Origin: Leptospiraceae bacterium
Lineage (GTDB): Bacteria; Spirochaetota; Leptospiria; Leptospirales; Leptospiraceae
Assembly: GCA_015075105.1 (NCBI GenBank)
Contig: JABTUZ010000002.1
Span: 530,001-594,000 of the forward strand
Direction: 5' to 3'
DNA: 64,000 nt
A program made the translations under genes and the position numbers. Within the stretch, counting starts at the first letter, position 1. Each line of letters begins with the position of its first letter. Below the pieces are notes generated by a model. It was given only the letters and a program-made list of their open reading frames with translations, was not told the origin of the DNA and made no database searches. Below are positions 20,254-29,710 of the stretch, one piece after another.

Positions 20254-20718
20254 ATGAACCCTGAAAAATTTGAACGAACTCAATCGAGTTTACTTATTCC
20301 AGAAAAATACATGGATGAGTTTGATCGCAGGACAGAAAATATTTCGAGAGAAGATTACTTGCATGAGTTGTTAGAGAGGTACAGGAATGTATTACTTTGG
20401 GGGACTTTTGAAAAGTTGGATTGTGTGAAAACTTGCTATCAAGAAGAAGGACAGAATTTGCAAAAGAAGAATTTTCGTCCGGAGAATGCAGACTGGATTG
20501 AGTTAGGTGAGTTTGCTCAATGGCTTGGTATTTCCCGAACGGCTCTTTTTACTCTTCTTTTGCTGCTTGACATTGCCGGATGGGACATAATCATCCCTGC
20601 CAAGTTCTATGACTTTGGAGTTCCACCCAAGGTTAGTTCTATTGCGGTAGGAGTTTACCTCTCCAAGAGAAAAACTATACGATACAATAGACTAAAACGA
20701 CATAAGCTGAAAAAATAA
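20254..20718 (+). CDS. DUF1564 protein, copy A
   Basis: 154 residues of the Leptospira-specific DUF1564 family. Features are SSLLIPEKYMDEF, a helix rich in Leu/Glu/Arg (YLHELLERYRNVL), the block KKNFRPENADWIELGEFAQ, and a hydrophobic helix (ALFTLLLLLDIAGWD). It has no signal peptide. The function is unknown; the N-terminal pattern could be a small DNA-binding fold, but I cannot show this. A strong AGGAGA precedes the ATG. It is 95% identical at protein level to copy B (55441-55917) over the first 151 residues, differing at seven positions. Its intact C-terminus RHKLKK helps show what copy B lost. Confidence 0.85.
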   Translation: MNPEKFERTQSSLLIPEKYMDEFDRRTENISREDYLHELLERYRNVLLWGTFEKLDCVKTCYQEEGQNLQKKNFRPENADWIELGEFAQWLGISRTALFTLLLLLDIAGWDIIIPAKFYDFGVPPKVSSIAVGVYLSKRKTIRYNRLKRHKLKK

Positions 20719-20765
20719 AGAGCAAAAAAAAGCCAAACTACAAAAAGCCAAAAAGAACAGAGGTG

Positions 20766-20807
20766 AAACTATGCTTGGAGGAGAAAAAATAGAACTTGAC
20801 ATAGTTT
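20766..20807 (+). repeat. 8-bp inverted repeat downstream of DUF1564 copy A
   Basis: AAACTATG (20766-20773) and CATAGTTT (20800-20807) are perfect complements, separated by 26 nt that contain GGAGGAGAAAAA. A 12-codon frame with a GAGGTG site begins at 20771 but is too short to call. No T-run follows, so it does not look like a simple terminator. Confidence 0.45.
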
Positions 20808-20925
20808 AAAGGAAGTCCAATAAGTAAGTATAGAGAATTATGTCTCTTAAATTTTTAAAATTTTTAGGTAGGTAAACACGGTAAGCTTCCTTGAATTTTC
20901 AATAATTAAATTGAAAGAATAATTT

Positions 20926-22965
20926 ATGAAAAAGAAACGTTATGCTATATTCCTCTTCTATTCTATTTTATTTTCTGGAAATTTATTTTCAGAAGGATTG
21001 CCTCCATTTGGTTTAAAAGAAGAAAAAGCAAAAGAATTATTTAAAACCGGATTAGTGTATTTCCATAATCGGAATTATACTGCTGCAAAAGAAAATTTTT
21101 TAAAAAGTCTATCTATTAAAGAAGACTTTAATCTATCAAGAAAATTTTTATCGGATTCCTACTTTTTGAATGGAGAGTGGAATGAAAGCCTTAATGAATT
21201 AGAAATTCTTGAAGGGAAAAATACAAAAAGCCCATATATAAAAAATCGCGCAGACGTTATGCGCCAAATCCTCGGTGGTAGTACTGGAAAAGGCAAGAGA
21301 ACTTTTTATAAATCAATTTCCGGTGATAGTTTTCGAGGTTTTAGGTTTCGCAATCCCACTGATGCGTTAGTTGATGAGGATGGAAACTTATATGTCCTTT
21401 CTTTTGAAACTCAAAATATAATTAAATTCAATCCTGATGGAGTTCCTATTGGAAATTTTAAAGGAGGAATCGGTAGATCTTTTGAGGGCCCTCTTTACTT
21501 TACAATTTTTAAAAAAAAATTATTTGTTAGTGATTTTGTTTCTGATAGAATAAATATTTTAAGTGATGCGGGGGATTTTCTTTTTAGGTTTGGCTCTACT
21601 GGAAAAACTCCTGGAAAATTTCATGGCCCTGCTGGAATCTCTATTTCACCAAAAGGTGAAGTCTATGTTTGCGATTCTGGAAATTCCAGAATTCAAAAAT
21701 TCTCTTTGGAGGGAAATTTTTTACAAGAGTTTGGTCTGGCAGGAAAATCAAAACTTTCCAATCCAGTAGGTATTTTATACAAAGACCAAGATCACATTTA
21801 TGTAGTAGATAAAGCTAGCAAAAAAATTATTATTTTTGATGATGAAGGAAATTTTGTTTCTGAAATTTCTCATAAAAACATGAAGAAGCCCCGGTCGGTT
21901 AAAGTACACAACAACAGACTTTATATTGCAGATGAATTGAATGGGCTGATGATATATTCTCCTGATTCGGGAAAATGGTCAAAGGTATCTTCTTTTATGG
22001 ATGAAACTGGCAAATACAGGAAGTTAGACAGACCATTCTCCAGTGCTTATGATTACACAGGTTCATTGTATGCAGTAGATTATGCAAGGCATAGAATAGA
22101 TATATTTTCTCCCAAAAATTTATTATTATCCAATCTGAATATATTTATTGAGAAAATTGAAACTTCGAGATTTCCAGACGTTAGTGTATTCTTAACGGTA
22201 AAAAATAAGAGTGGTTTAGATATAACAAAAATTCATAAAAATTCTTTTCGTATTTTTGAAAATGACAATCAGGTTCCATTGCCTGGTCTTACAAATTTGA
22301 ATAAATTTAATGATAACTTAAGTGTTTCCTTAGTTTTTGAAAATAGCAAAAAGCTATCAGAGCATTCTGACAGATTAGAAAGTTTTTTAGGACCTATGCT
22401 TAGAAAATTTTCTAAAAACGATAAATTAGAAGTGATTCGTTCTGGACAAGATTCTACAAAAGTTTATGAATTTGGATATTCTATGCACGATATTTTTGCA
22501 CGAATAAGAAAGTCAGCTCCAGAAAATGAAATCAATCTTGGAAAAGGAATGTATTTTGGTTTATCAGATTTAATACCTGAATTAGGACCGAGATGTTTAA
22601 TACTTTTAGTTTCAGGAGAGAGTTTGCCTAACGCATTTAATCAATTTGGAATTAGAAAAAATGTTCAGTTTGCAAAAGCCCACTCTATTCCAATTTTCGT
22701 TTTATCTCTTGGTGCAGATAATCAAATGTCTTCAATATACAAAGAGATTGCAGATTCTACCGGAGGGCTTTACTTGAAAGTACCCGGCTCTGCGGAAGAA
22801 AGAAATTTATATGAAATAATTAAAACTCACATAGACAAAAGATATATCCTTTCTTTTAAAAGTGTAATCAATCCCGACCTAACCGGAAAATACATTGATT
22901 TACGAGTAGATGTAAACTACAGAAATACGATAGGAAAATCAGAAGGAGGGTATTTTGTTCCATAG
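20926..22965 (+). CDS. exported TPR / NHL-propeller / VWA-like protein
   Basis: 679 residues in four parts: a signal peptide (residues about 4-20), a short TPR-like pair (LFKTGLVYFHNRNYTAAKENFLKSL), a six-bladed NHL propeller at about 120-385 (repeated pattern exemplified by GPAGISISPKGEVYVCDSGNSRIQKFS), and a C-terminal von Willebrand A-like domain at about 450-640. The VWA metal site is degenerate: the expected DxSxS is ENSKK. It is probably a periplasmic scaffold that binds other proteins. Its stop is overlapped by the next gene, so the two are coupled. Confidence 0.75.
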   Translation: MKKKRYAIFLFYSILFSGNLFSEGLPPFGLKEEKAKELFKTGLVYFHNRNYTAAKENFLKSLSIKEDFNLSRKFLSDSYFLNGEWNESLNELEILEGKNTKSPYIKNRADVMRQILGGSTGKGKRTFYKSISGDSFRGFRFRNPTDALVDEDGNLYVLSFETQNIIKFNPDGVPIGNFKGGIGRSFEGPLYFTIFKKKLFVSDFVSDRINILSDAGDFLFRFGSTGKTPGKFHGPAGISISPKGEVYVCDSGNSRIQKFSLEGNFLQEFGLAGKSKLSNPVGILYKDQDHIYVVDKASKKIIIFDDEGNFVSEISHKNMKKPRSVKVHNNRLYIADELNGLMIYSPDSGKWSKVSSFMDETGKYRKLDRPFSSAYDYTGSLYAVDYARHRIDIFSPKNLLLSNLNIFIEKIETSRFPDVSVFLTVKNKSGLDITKIHKNSFRIFENDNQVPLPGLTNLNKFNDNLSVSLVFENSKKLSEHSDRLESFLGPMLRKFSKNDKLEVIRSGQDSTKVYEFGYSMHDIFARIRKSAPENEINLGKGMYFGLSDLIPELGPRCLILLVSGESLPNAFNQFGIRKNVQFAKAHSIPIFVLSLGADNQMSSIYKEIADSTGGLYLKVPGSAEERNLYEIIKTHIDKRYILSFKSVINPDLTGKYIDLRVDVNYRNTIGKSEGGYFVP

Positions 22966-24937
22966 AAAAATTTACTTCCTTTCTCTGTTTACGATTTTTA
23001 CATTTTTTAATTCTAATTGGAATGCCACAGAAATTCATGACTACCTTCAGAAAGGAGAAGAATACTATAGAGCAAGAGATTATAAAAATTCAGTAATTCA
23101 GTTTAGGTCAGCTTTGACCATGAACCCTTCGTCCAAAAAGGCACTGCTCGGGTATGCAAAAAGCTCATCTATAATTGGTGAAAAAAAAGATGCACTCGAT
23201 TCTTATTTAAGAATTCTTTCTCTTGATTCAAAAAATCGAGACGCTCTTATTGGAATATCTTTTTATTATATTAGTCAGGAAAAATTTGACGAGGCTCTGA
23301 AAAATGTAAACCTTGTATTAGAAAATGACCCTTATGATCCTGATGCACTTGTTGTGCTCTCTCAAATCTATCTTAAAATAGGGAAGAAAGAGTTTGCACT
23401 AAAAAAATTAGAAGAAGCCAAAAGAAAAACAGCACAAAATAAAGATTTTCTTTTCATGCTCGCAAACGCCTACACTGAAACTGGAAAATTTCATTCCTCT
23501 GAAGACCTCCTCTCCAATTTAATAAAAGAAAACCCTGATTACCCGGAAGCCTATTTTGGTATGGCAGAATTAAAAACTCGATTAGCTTCTTTAGAGAATT
23601 ATGAGAATAGAACGATGTTGATTGAAGAGGCCTATCTGAATTCAAAAAATGCCCTGTCTATTGATAAGTTTTACCCGGATGCAAGGAGACTATTTGCAAG
23701 AGTTTGTATTTATTTGCACAAATACGACGAAGCAAAGGATACCTTAGAGTCTTTGTTGGAAGATTTTCGCAATGATTACAATATTCGATATTTATATGTA
23801 TATACTCTGGAAAAAATTGGTAAACCGGAAAAGATTCCGAATGAGTTTAAAAAAATTCTTACCACGAATGAGTTAGACGACATCGCAAGATTTTATTCAG
23901 AAGAATACAGTATTCAACACCTAAAGGAGGGCTCAGAGTTAAGGTCTGTACTTGGAGAATATAGGATGGAAAGAGATCGTTTCGATAAAAGAAATTTTAT
24001 TTTTATAGATCCAAATTACAACCTTATGAGAGCAAAATATCTAATCCCACAAAAAAATTCTGTTCGTTCTGAAATTCTAAACTACTATCTTAGTAAAGGA
24101 TTATCAAAAGAATTTTTGAATGCGTTAATAAAAATTAGAAATGATGATCAAAATAATTTTAAAATACAAAATCGTCTTGAGAGTGCGATAAAAAAACAAA
24201 AGGAGTCTCTAAGCTATCTTGAGGGTTTTATAGATTTACACCCGGGCGGACTTCGATTGAATTTTGAAAAAAGTTCTCCTGAAATATTTTTATTCGACAT
24301 TTTTCCTGAAGAATTTTTAGACTACAAACCAAATGCTGCAATTCTAATTAATAATTCTTTAAAATTTTATCTTACTCAAAAACCAATTATAAAAGTGATA
24401 ACTGGAAAAGAAGAAAAAGCGATAAGAGAAAAGTTAGTTTCTAAATCTATTCCGTTTCCATATACAGGAGGAGTGTATTTTTTTCGTGAACTTACTGGAG
24501 TTTTGGATGAAGTGAGAAAAAATTCCAACCCAATTCGTTATGTAGGGCACGGAAGCTATTCTCTTAATAAAGAAACTCTATCTGTAAAATACCGGGTTTA
24601 CGATATCGAAACCGGTAAAAATATTACTGAATTCAAATTGACTGCATCAGGTAGGGGGTATCTCGGAGATATTACTACAAGGCTTGCACAAAAAATAATA
24701 TCTGTCTTACCTGTTTCAGGCAAGACAATCAAAGTAAAGTCGAACAGTGTAATAGTAAATTTTGGAGGACACGATGGGATTACAAAAAATCAAAAAATTG
24801 TTTTTGAAAGAAATGGAATAGTTTTAGGCGAAGGGTCAGTAGAAAAATTAGATGGACTTATTTCTGAAATAGTTCCATCTTTTAAAAATTGGCAAAATGT
24901 ATTGAGTATTGGTGATACTGTTTATCCTAAAAAATAG
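22955..24937 (+). CDS. exported tetratricopeptide-repeat protein
   Basis: 660 residues. A signal peptide (residues about 4-22) leads into at least six TPR units up to about residue 290 (for example YYRARDYKNSVIQFRSALTMNP and GKKEFALKKLEEA). The C-terminal half is a distinct domain with SKSIPFPYTGGVYFFRELTG and a final beta-rich segment. The start is TTG, preceded by an excellent AAGGAGGG inside the upstream gene, overlapping it by 11 nt. Coupling to the propeller/VWA protein suggests that they work as one periplasmic assembly. The function is unknown. Confidence 0.75.
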   Translation: MFHRKIYFLSLFTIFTFFNSNWNATEIHDYLQKGEEYYRARDYKNSVIQFRSALTMNPSSKKALLGYAKSSSIIGEKKDALDSYLRILSLDSKNRDALIGISFYYISQEKFDEALKNVNLVLENDPYDPDALVVLSQIYLKIGKKEFALKKLEEAKRKTAQNKDFLFMLANAYTETGKFHSSEDLLSNLIKENPDYPEAYFGMAELKTRLASLENYENRTMLIEEAYLNSKNALSIDKFYPDARRLFARVCIYLHKYDEAKDTLESLLEDFRNDYNIRYLYVYTLEKIGKPEKIPNEFKKILTTNELDDIARFYSEEYSIQHLKEGSELRSVLGEYRMERDRFDKRNFIFIDPNYNLMRAKYLIPQKNSVRSEILNYYLSKGLSKEFLNALIKIRNDDQNNFKIQNRLESAIKKQKESLSYLEGFIDLHPGGLRLNFEKSSPEIFLFDIFPEEFLDYKPNAAILINNSLKFYLTQKPIIKVITGKEEKAIREKLVSKSIPFPYTGGVYFFRELTGVLDEVRKNSNPIRYVGHGSYSLNKETLSVKYRVYDIETGKNITEFKLTASGRGYLGDITTRLAQKIISVLPVSGKTIKVKSNSVIVNFGGHDGITKNQKIVFERNGIVLGEGSVEKLDGLISEIVPSFKNWQNVLSIGDTVYPKK

Positions 24938-24996
24938 TTTGAGCTTTTTGCTAAACAATCTCTTGACCAAAAACTAAATTAGAAAAAACTGCCACT

Positions 24997-25809
24997 GTGA
25001 AAGAAATTTCAAAAATAGGTCACAACTCATCAAAAGAAGAAAGAGATTTTCTATTAGAGTACAAAGCGATTGATTTAAAATCACTCGAACAATTTACTCT
25101 TGGAGGAGTCACATTCGATAATGTAACTATTGATGAATCTATTGCAAAAATAATTTCCTTTGTAGAAAAAAAAGATAAGCACTACCATATATTATTCCTT
25201 GATCCCATTAAATTTATGTACATGAGAAAGGGTGCAAAATTAGCACGGATTGCAGAAAAGGCATCGATGGTTCTTGCCGATGGGAGTGGTCTTGGTTGGG
25301 CTGCAAGAAAAATGGGTTTTATTCTTAAAGAAAGAATTTCTGTAATCGGACTTATGATGGATATTGTTAGAATGGCAGAAAAGAAAAATTTTACGATATT
25401 CATGCTTGGAAGTAAAGAAGATATAATCGAAAAAGTTTTTTTTAATCTGATTCGTCACTTTCCTGATTTAAGGATTGTCGGTCGTCACTCAGGACACATG
25501 AACGCTCAAAGAGAATTAATGGTTAAAGAAGCAATACGAAAAACTAGCCCTGATATTATTTTTTTAGGATTGGATTATCCCGAACAAGAAATCTGGATTG
25601 AAAACAACACAGGTTATTTGGGCAAATCAGTAATTGTAGGTGTAGGTGGGGCATTTGATATACTAAGCGGCAAAATAAAAAAAGCTCCGGACTACTTTCA
25701 AGTCAATGGATTAACTTGGCTTTGGAGAATTATTGTAAGACCCTATCGAATCAATAGAGTGTTTAAACTGCTCTATTTTATCATCTTGGGTATATTAAAA
25801 AAATACTAA
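24997..25809 (+). CDS. WecG/TagA/CpsF-family glycosyltransferase
   Basis: 270 residues. The family transfers N-acetylmannosamine-type sugars to lipid-linked precursors of surface polymers. Landmarks are [28 protein letters not shown] with the catalytic Asp, [26 protein letters not shown] and [20 protein letters not shown]. The C-terminal basic, hydrophobic helix ([18 protein letters not shown]) fits membrane-surface attachment. The start is GTG. It converges, almost touching, on the large TPR gene, with 2 bp between the stops. Confidence 0.9.
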   Translation: MKEISKIGHNSSKEERDFLLEYKAIDLKSLEQFTLGGVTFDNVTIDESIAKIISFVEKKDKHYHILFLDPIKFMYMRKGAKLARIAEKASMVLADGSGLGWAARKMGFILKERISVIGLMMDIVRMAEKKNFTIFMLGSKEDIIEKVFFNLIRHFPDLRIVGRHSGHMNAQRELMVKEAIRKTSPDIIFLGLDYPEQEIWIENNTGYLGKSVIVGVGGAFDILSGKIKKAPDYFQVNGLTWLWRIIVRPYRINRVFKLLYFIILGILKKY

Positions 25810-25811
25810 TA

Positions 25812-28800
25812 CTACTGTAATGCATTAGAATGAACATTCTTTAGCTCACGAATTGTATCTAAAGTAGGTGCGAGCCAATCATCTAACAAAGGTTCATTTC
25901 CTTTTGGTCTCACTTTAAATACTAAATCTTTATTTGAGTTTGCAATTTCATTTGTTATAGAAAGTTTTCGAGCTTTCTCAATAGATTTCCAATAACTCTT
26001 TAGAGCTTCGGTTGTATTATTTTTTCTTTCATAGACCGCACCAATGTTATTATAGATTGCAACTAACGTCTGATAAATTTCCTGATGGTTCATATCTTCT
26101 GGAACAGGGGTTGTGATCGCAGCTTCTTTGTCTTCAAAATCTTCTTTAACTTTTAAATAATTTCCGAGACTCGCATTCAATTGACCTGTATAGTAAAAAG
26201 CATTTGCTTTTCCGATTAAAAGAGTAGGATTTGAGTATGCGTCCTCTTCTCCGATATTAGACCAAATATTCAGTGCTTCTGTCCAGTTTGAGTGCATGTA
26301 TTCTATCCAGCCTTTATAAAAATACATTTCTCTTTTTAACATTTCATTTTTTAAATTTAGGTCATTTGCTTTGTTAAAAAATATCAAAGATTCGTGAAGT
26401 TCTTTTCTTCTATTTTCATCTTCTTGAGTTAATTTTCCGAGACTTCTTTCGGGATAAATTTTTCTTCCGGGAAATTCTACAATATTATCTTTTTTTGTAA
26501 CCCCTACCGATGCAAGGTAAATGATTTTTCCCATGTCAAAATATATTCTTCCCGGGTCTCCTTCGATTAGTACTTCATCTTCTTCTCTAACTCCATAGTC
26601 AATTTTATAGGTCTCGTATCTTTCTTTAGAGTTTGTGAGTAACTTTGAAGCTTCGGACATATCATTGACACGCATATAATATTCTGCCATCTGCAATACT
26701 GCAAGGTAATGAGCCGGATCATAATTAGCAGCAAATTCAAATTGTTTTAAAGCTCTTCGGGTCTCTCCTTTTTTTAAATGAAATCTCCCTCTCTGGTAAT
26801 AACCTTCTGCGTATTCTCCACCTTTGATTTCCTCTCCATCCCTATCTTCTTTTTTTGAAAACAGTATTGCTAATAGATGCTCTACGTTATCATCAATCTC
26901 CATTCCTGTTACTTGATCTTCAGGATTTATATTATATCGTATCCTTACTTCTTTACTATCTAAGTCGTTATAGAAAGCGGCTAATTTTGCCAACACGAAC
27001 ATCGACAAGTCTTCCTCGATGCCTAACGCATTCCTTACTTGACGATGGTGGTTTAAAACAAATTGAGGATTTTTGTCTCTTTTCCACATCTCTATATATG
27101 TGCTAAGCAACCCTCCATGTCCGATTTCATTTTTTGGATAAGCCTCGATAATTTTATTGTAGTAGGAAGCCGCTTTGGAAAATTCGTTTTTGTTGTAATA
27201 GATTTTTGCAATACCGGTTATTGCAGGAACATTGTAAGGGTCATTGCTGTCCGTAAAAACTTCTTTATAGTAATTGATTGCAAGCTCATCATTTTTATAA
27301 TCAACACCTTTGTAACGATTTCTATCTGTAAACGAATTTGCGGTATTGGAATGAAATCTTCCTAAATTAATATAAGTTGCAGTATCGTGAATATCTTTTT
27401 CTAATCTGGACACGATATAAGCACCCGCTTTCAAGATTTTTCTTTCTACTTTATCTTGAGCGATTAATTTCATCGTATCATTCTCATTAATTACCCTACC
27501 TGCAATGGGGAGTTTGAGATTATTCCAGCTTTCATTTTTTGCGAGGGTAATGTTAGGAACCTCTGTTCTTTTATTCCACGCTCTACGATTGTTTGGGTCT
27601 GAGCTTTCTGTTCCAAAGTCAGGGCTTACTTTTCCAAATAGTTTTTCAAAAGCTCTTTCATATTCTCCAGCTTTCATATAATGAATGCCGTAAAGATTAA
27701 GATACTTCAAACTATTTGGTTCGATTTTTTCACCTTTGGAAAAAAATTCTTCCGCATAAGCAAATCGAATCTTTCTTTTTTCAGGGTCTTTTTCTTCATT
27801 CGCTTTTCTAATTTCCAATAATCCTAGCTCATATTGTCCACCAGCTTGCCAAGGTTTGTATAAATGTTTATACGCAGAAAAAAATCCAAAAACGAAAAAT
27901 AAGGATGCCGCAACACCCAGAATAGATTTTTTAATTAATTGCTTTTGTCTGAGTAGCCCTTCTTTGGTATAAATAGGTTTTGTGGCAATGATCGGTATTC
28001 CATCTGCCGAGTATTGCCCGGAGCTATCAAACAATTCTACTTTGTATCCTAAAAGAGGAGACAAGAACGAGGTTATATCTTCCGGTTTCTGATTGGCTTT
28101 GATTAACTCGATTAAATCTTTTTGGTTTTGTTTGGAAATTCGATCGTTTACAAAAGCATCGATTACAGTGCGTTTTAGTTTTGGAGGATATTTTATAATT
28201 TCTTGTTGAATAGAAGCCAAGTCTTCATCAGAAAGGTTTTCTTCATAAGAAGTTTCTTCATCAGCAAGACTGGAAAGATCGTCATCAATAGAGCCAGGCT
28301 CTTCTCCACCGGAATCTGAAATATCGGAATCATCGAAAAAGCTATCCTCTGACGACCCAGAAATATTTTCTATAGAGCTTGTTCCTAGATCAGAATCAAA
28401 ATCATCGAAATTCATTGAAGGGCCGGAAGATTCTTCTTTGGAATCAGTTGAAATATCGCCTATGTCGCCAAATACATCGTCTGATGAAGTGTCAGTGGGT
28501 GTGTCACTTGAAAAATCAGGTGGAGAAGCATCAAAGCCAGGAAAAATATCTTCATTGGATTCGGATGAAATAGGATCGCTATCGCCTCCAATCTCGTTAA
28601 ACATGCTGTCTGTACTCGAAGTAGATTCTCCTAAACCAGCAAATGGATTTTCTTCTTCAGTGGAAGTTGTAGAATCCATATCGGAGAAACTATCTAAGGA
28701 TGGTGTATTTGAATTGTCTGTAGAGTCTCCTCCAAAGTCAGTTTCTGCCCCGGAGGAGAATTCATCTTCGGGTAAGGCGTTCAAATTACTGAAGGGATCT

Positions 28801-29450
28801 TCTTCTGTAGTTTCAACAGGATCATCAAGCCCGCTAAAAGGGTCGTCTCCTAAGTTAGCCATAGATGCGTCCCCCATATCACTAAATGGGTCTTCTTCTT
28901 TTTCTTGTATAGGTGTATCGTCTAACGCATCAAATGAATCTGTAGATACACTGTCTGATGGAGAATCGAGAAGATCAGCAAAAGGATCGTCGGGAGTGTC
29001 TTGAGAAAGGTTTTCAGGTAAAGAATTCTCTGGTGCAGATAATCCAAAATCATCTGAAGGTATATCTGATTCGTTTACGGGGATTTCAATATTAGAAATA
29101 TCCGGCTCTTTGGATTGTTGAATTTCTTCTGCCGATGGTTCTCTCAGTAACTCGTCAAGGTCAATATCGTCATCGTCAGAAATATTGGACTCCGGAGGGC
29201 TGTTAAAATCGTCATCGTCTCCACCTGAAAAATCGAAGTCTTCTACATCGTCAGAGGGAGTTCCAGATTCATGCTCTGGTTTCGTTTCTTCAGAAAATGA
29301 AATAGGCTCTGCGTGTCCTAATTTACCTCTCAAAACTTTTGCCATAGGACTCAATGCTTCTGAGGTACTCGGATTCACATTTAATGGCTCAAGAATCTGC
29401 GAAATATGCGATTTGTCTTCTTCTGTAATTTCTAATTTTTTATCAGCCAT
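25812..29450 (-). CDS. large membrane protein with acidic low-complexity N-terminus and TPR domain
   Basis: 1212 residues. Residues 1-410 are Asp/Ser/Glu-rich and probably disordered, with a recurring short motif (D/E/N)-PF-(A/S)-x-(L/M): DDPFADL, EDPFSDM, DDPFSGL, EDPFSNL and ENPFAGL. A globular segment follows, then a single transmembrane helix near 505-525 (GVAASLFFVFGFFSAY). After it come many TPR units to the C-terminus. The predicted layout is acidic domain in the cytoplasm and TPRs in the periplasm. I recognise no named family; a multivalent scaffold is inferred from the repeats. Confidence 0.75.
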   Translation of the reverse strand: MADKKLEITEEDKSHISQILEPLNVNPSTSEALSPMAKVLRGKLGHAEPISFSEETKPEHESGTPSDDVEDFDFSGGDDDDFNSPPESNISDDDDIDLDELLREPSAEEIQQSKEPDISNIEIPVNESDIPSDDFGLSAPENSLPENLSQDTPDDPFADLLDSPSDSVSTDSFDALDDTPIQEKEEDPFSDMGDASMANLGDDPFSGLDDPVETTEEDPFSNLNALPEDEFSSGAETDFGGDSTDNSNTPSLDSFSDMDSTTSTEEENPFAGLGESTSSTDSMFNEIGGDSDPISSESNEDIFPGFDASPPDFSSDTPTDTSSDDVFGDIGDISTDSKEESSGPSMNFDDFDSDLGTSSIENISGSSEDSFFDDSDISDSGGEEPGSIDDDLSSLADEETSYEENLSDEDLASIQQEIIKYPPKLKRTVIDAFVNDRISKQNQKDLIELIKANQKPEDITSFLSPLLGYKVELFDSSGQYSADGIPIIATKPIYTKEGLLRQKQLIKKSILGVAASLFFVFGFFSAYKHLYKPWQAGGQYELGLLEIRKANEEKDPEKRKIRFAYAEEFFSKGEKIEPNSLKYLNLYGIHYMKAGEYERAFEKLFGKVSPDFGTESSDPNNRRAWNKRTEVPNITLAKNESWNNLKLPIAGRVINENDTMKLIAQDKVERKILKAGAYIVSRLEKDIHDTATYINLGRFHSNTANSFTDRNRYKGVDYKNDELAINYYKEVFTDSNDPYNVPAITGIAKIYYNKNEFSKAASYYNKIIEAYPKNEIGHGGLLSTYIEMWKRDKNPQFVLNHHRQVRNALGIEEDLSMFVLAKLAAFYNDLDSKEVRIRYNINPEDQVTGMEIDDNVEHLLAILFSKKEDRDGEEIKGGEYAEGYYQRGRFHLKKGETRRALKQFEFAANYDPAHYLAVLQMAEYYMRVNDMSEASKLLTNSKERYETYKIDYGVREEDEVLIEGDPGRIYFDMGKIIYLASVGVTKKDNIVEFPGRKIYPERSLGKLTQEDENRRKELHESLIFFNKANDLNLKNEMLKREMYFYKGWIEYMHSNWTEALNIWSNIGEEDAYSNPTLLIGKANAFYYTGQLNASLGNYLKVKEDFEDKEAAITTPVPEDMNHQEIYQTLVAIYNNIGAVYERKNNTTEALKSYWKSIEKARKLSITNEIANSNKDLVFKVRPKGNEPLLDDWLAPTLDTIRELKNVHSNALQ

Positions 29451-29668
29451 TTTTGGATTACGAATTCATGTATTATTTGAAAAATTTGATTCAGAAAACT
29501 CCCTACTTACATATATTTATCGGTTAAAATTGAATTTTTTGTCATTAGTTTTTTATTATGTCACAGGTAGAAATACTAATATTTACACGATCCAGTTTTC
29601 TAAATTTATCTATTTTAGGAAAACTCTCTATTTTTTTTAAGAAAAATACGAAAGATAGAATATATAAA

Positions 29669-29701
29669 TGATCCCTATATAGAAAAAGGGTCAGTTTTTT
29701 T
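29669..29701 (+). terminator. hairpin plus T-run just before the CBM48-like gene
   Basis: TGATCCCT pairs with AGGGTCA (one bulged T) around a 10-nt loop and is followed by G and seven T residues ending 9 nt before the ATG at 29711. It looks like an intrinsic terminator, yet no plus-strand gene lies upstream within 3.8 kb. It might therefore attenuate the gene below it. Confidence 0.45.
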
Positions 29702-29710
29702 GGACTATAT

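Noticed and set aside
20771-20809. 12-codon frame with a GAGGTG site
   Set aside because: Too short to support, and the site overlaps an inverted repeat that may explain it.
28438-29004. 188-codon serine-rich plus-strand frame
   Set aside because: It is the antisense of the Asp/Ser-rich region of the large TPR gene; low-complexity codons leave the opposite strand open.
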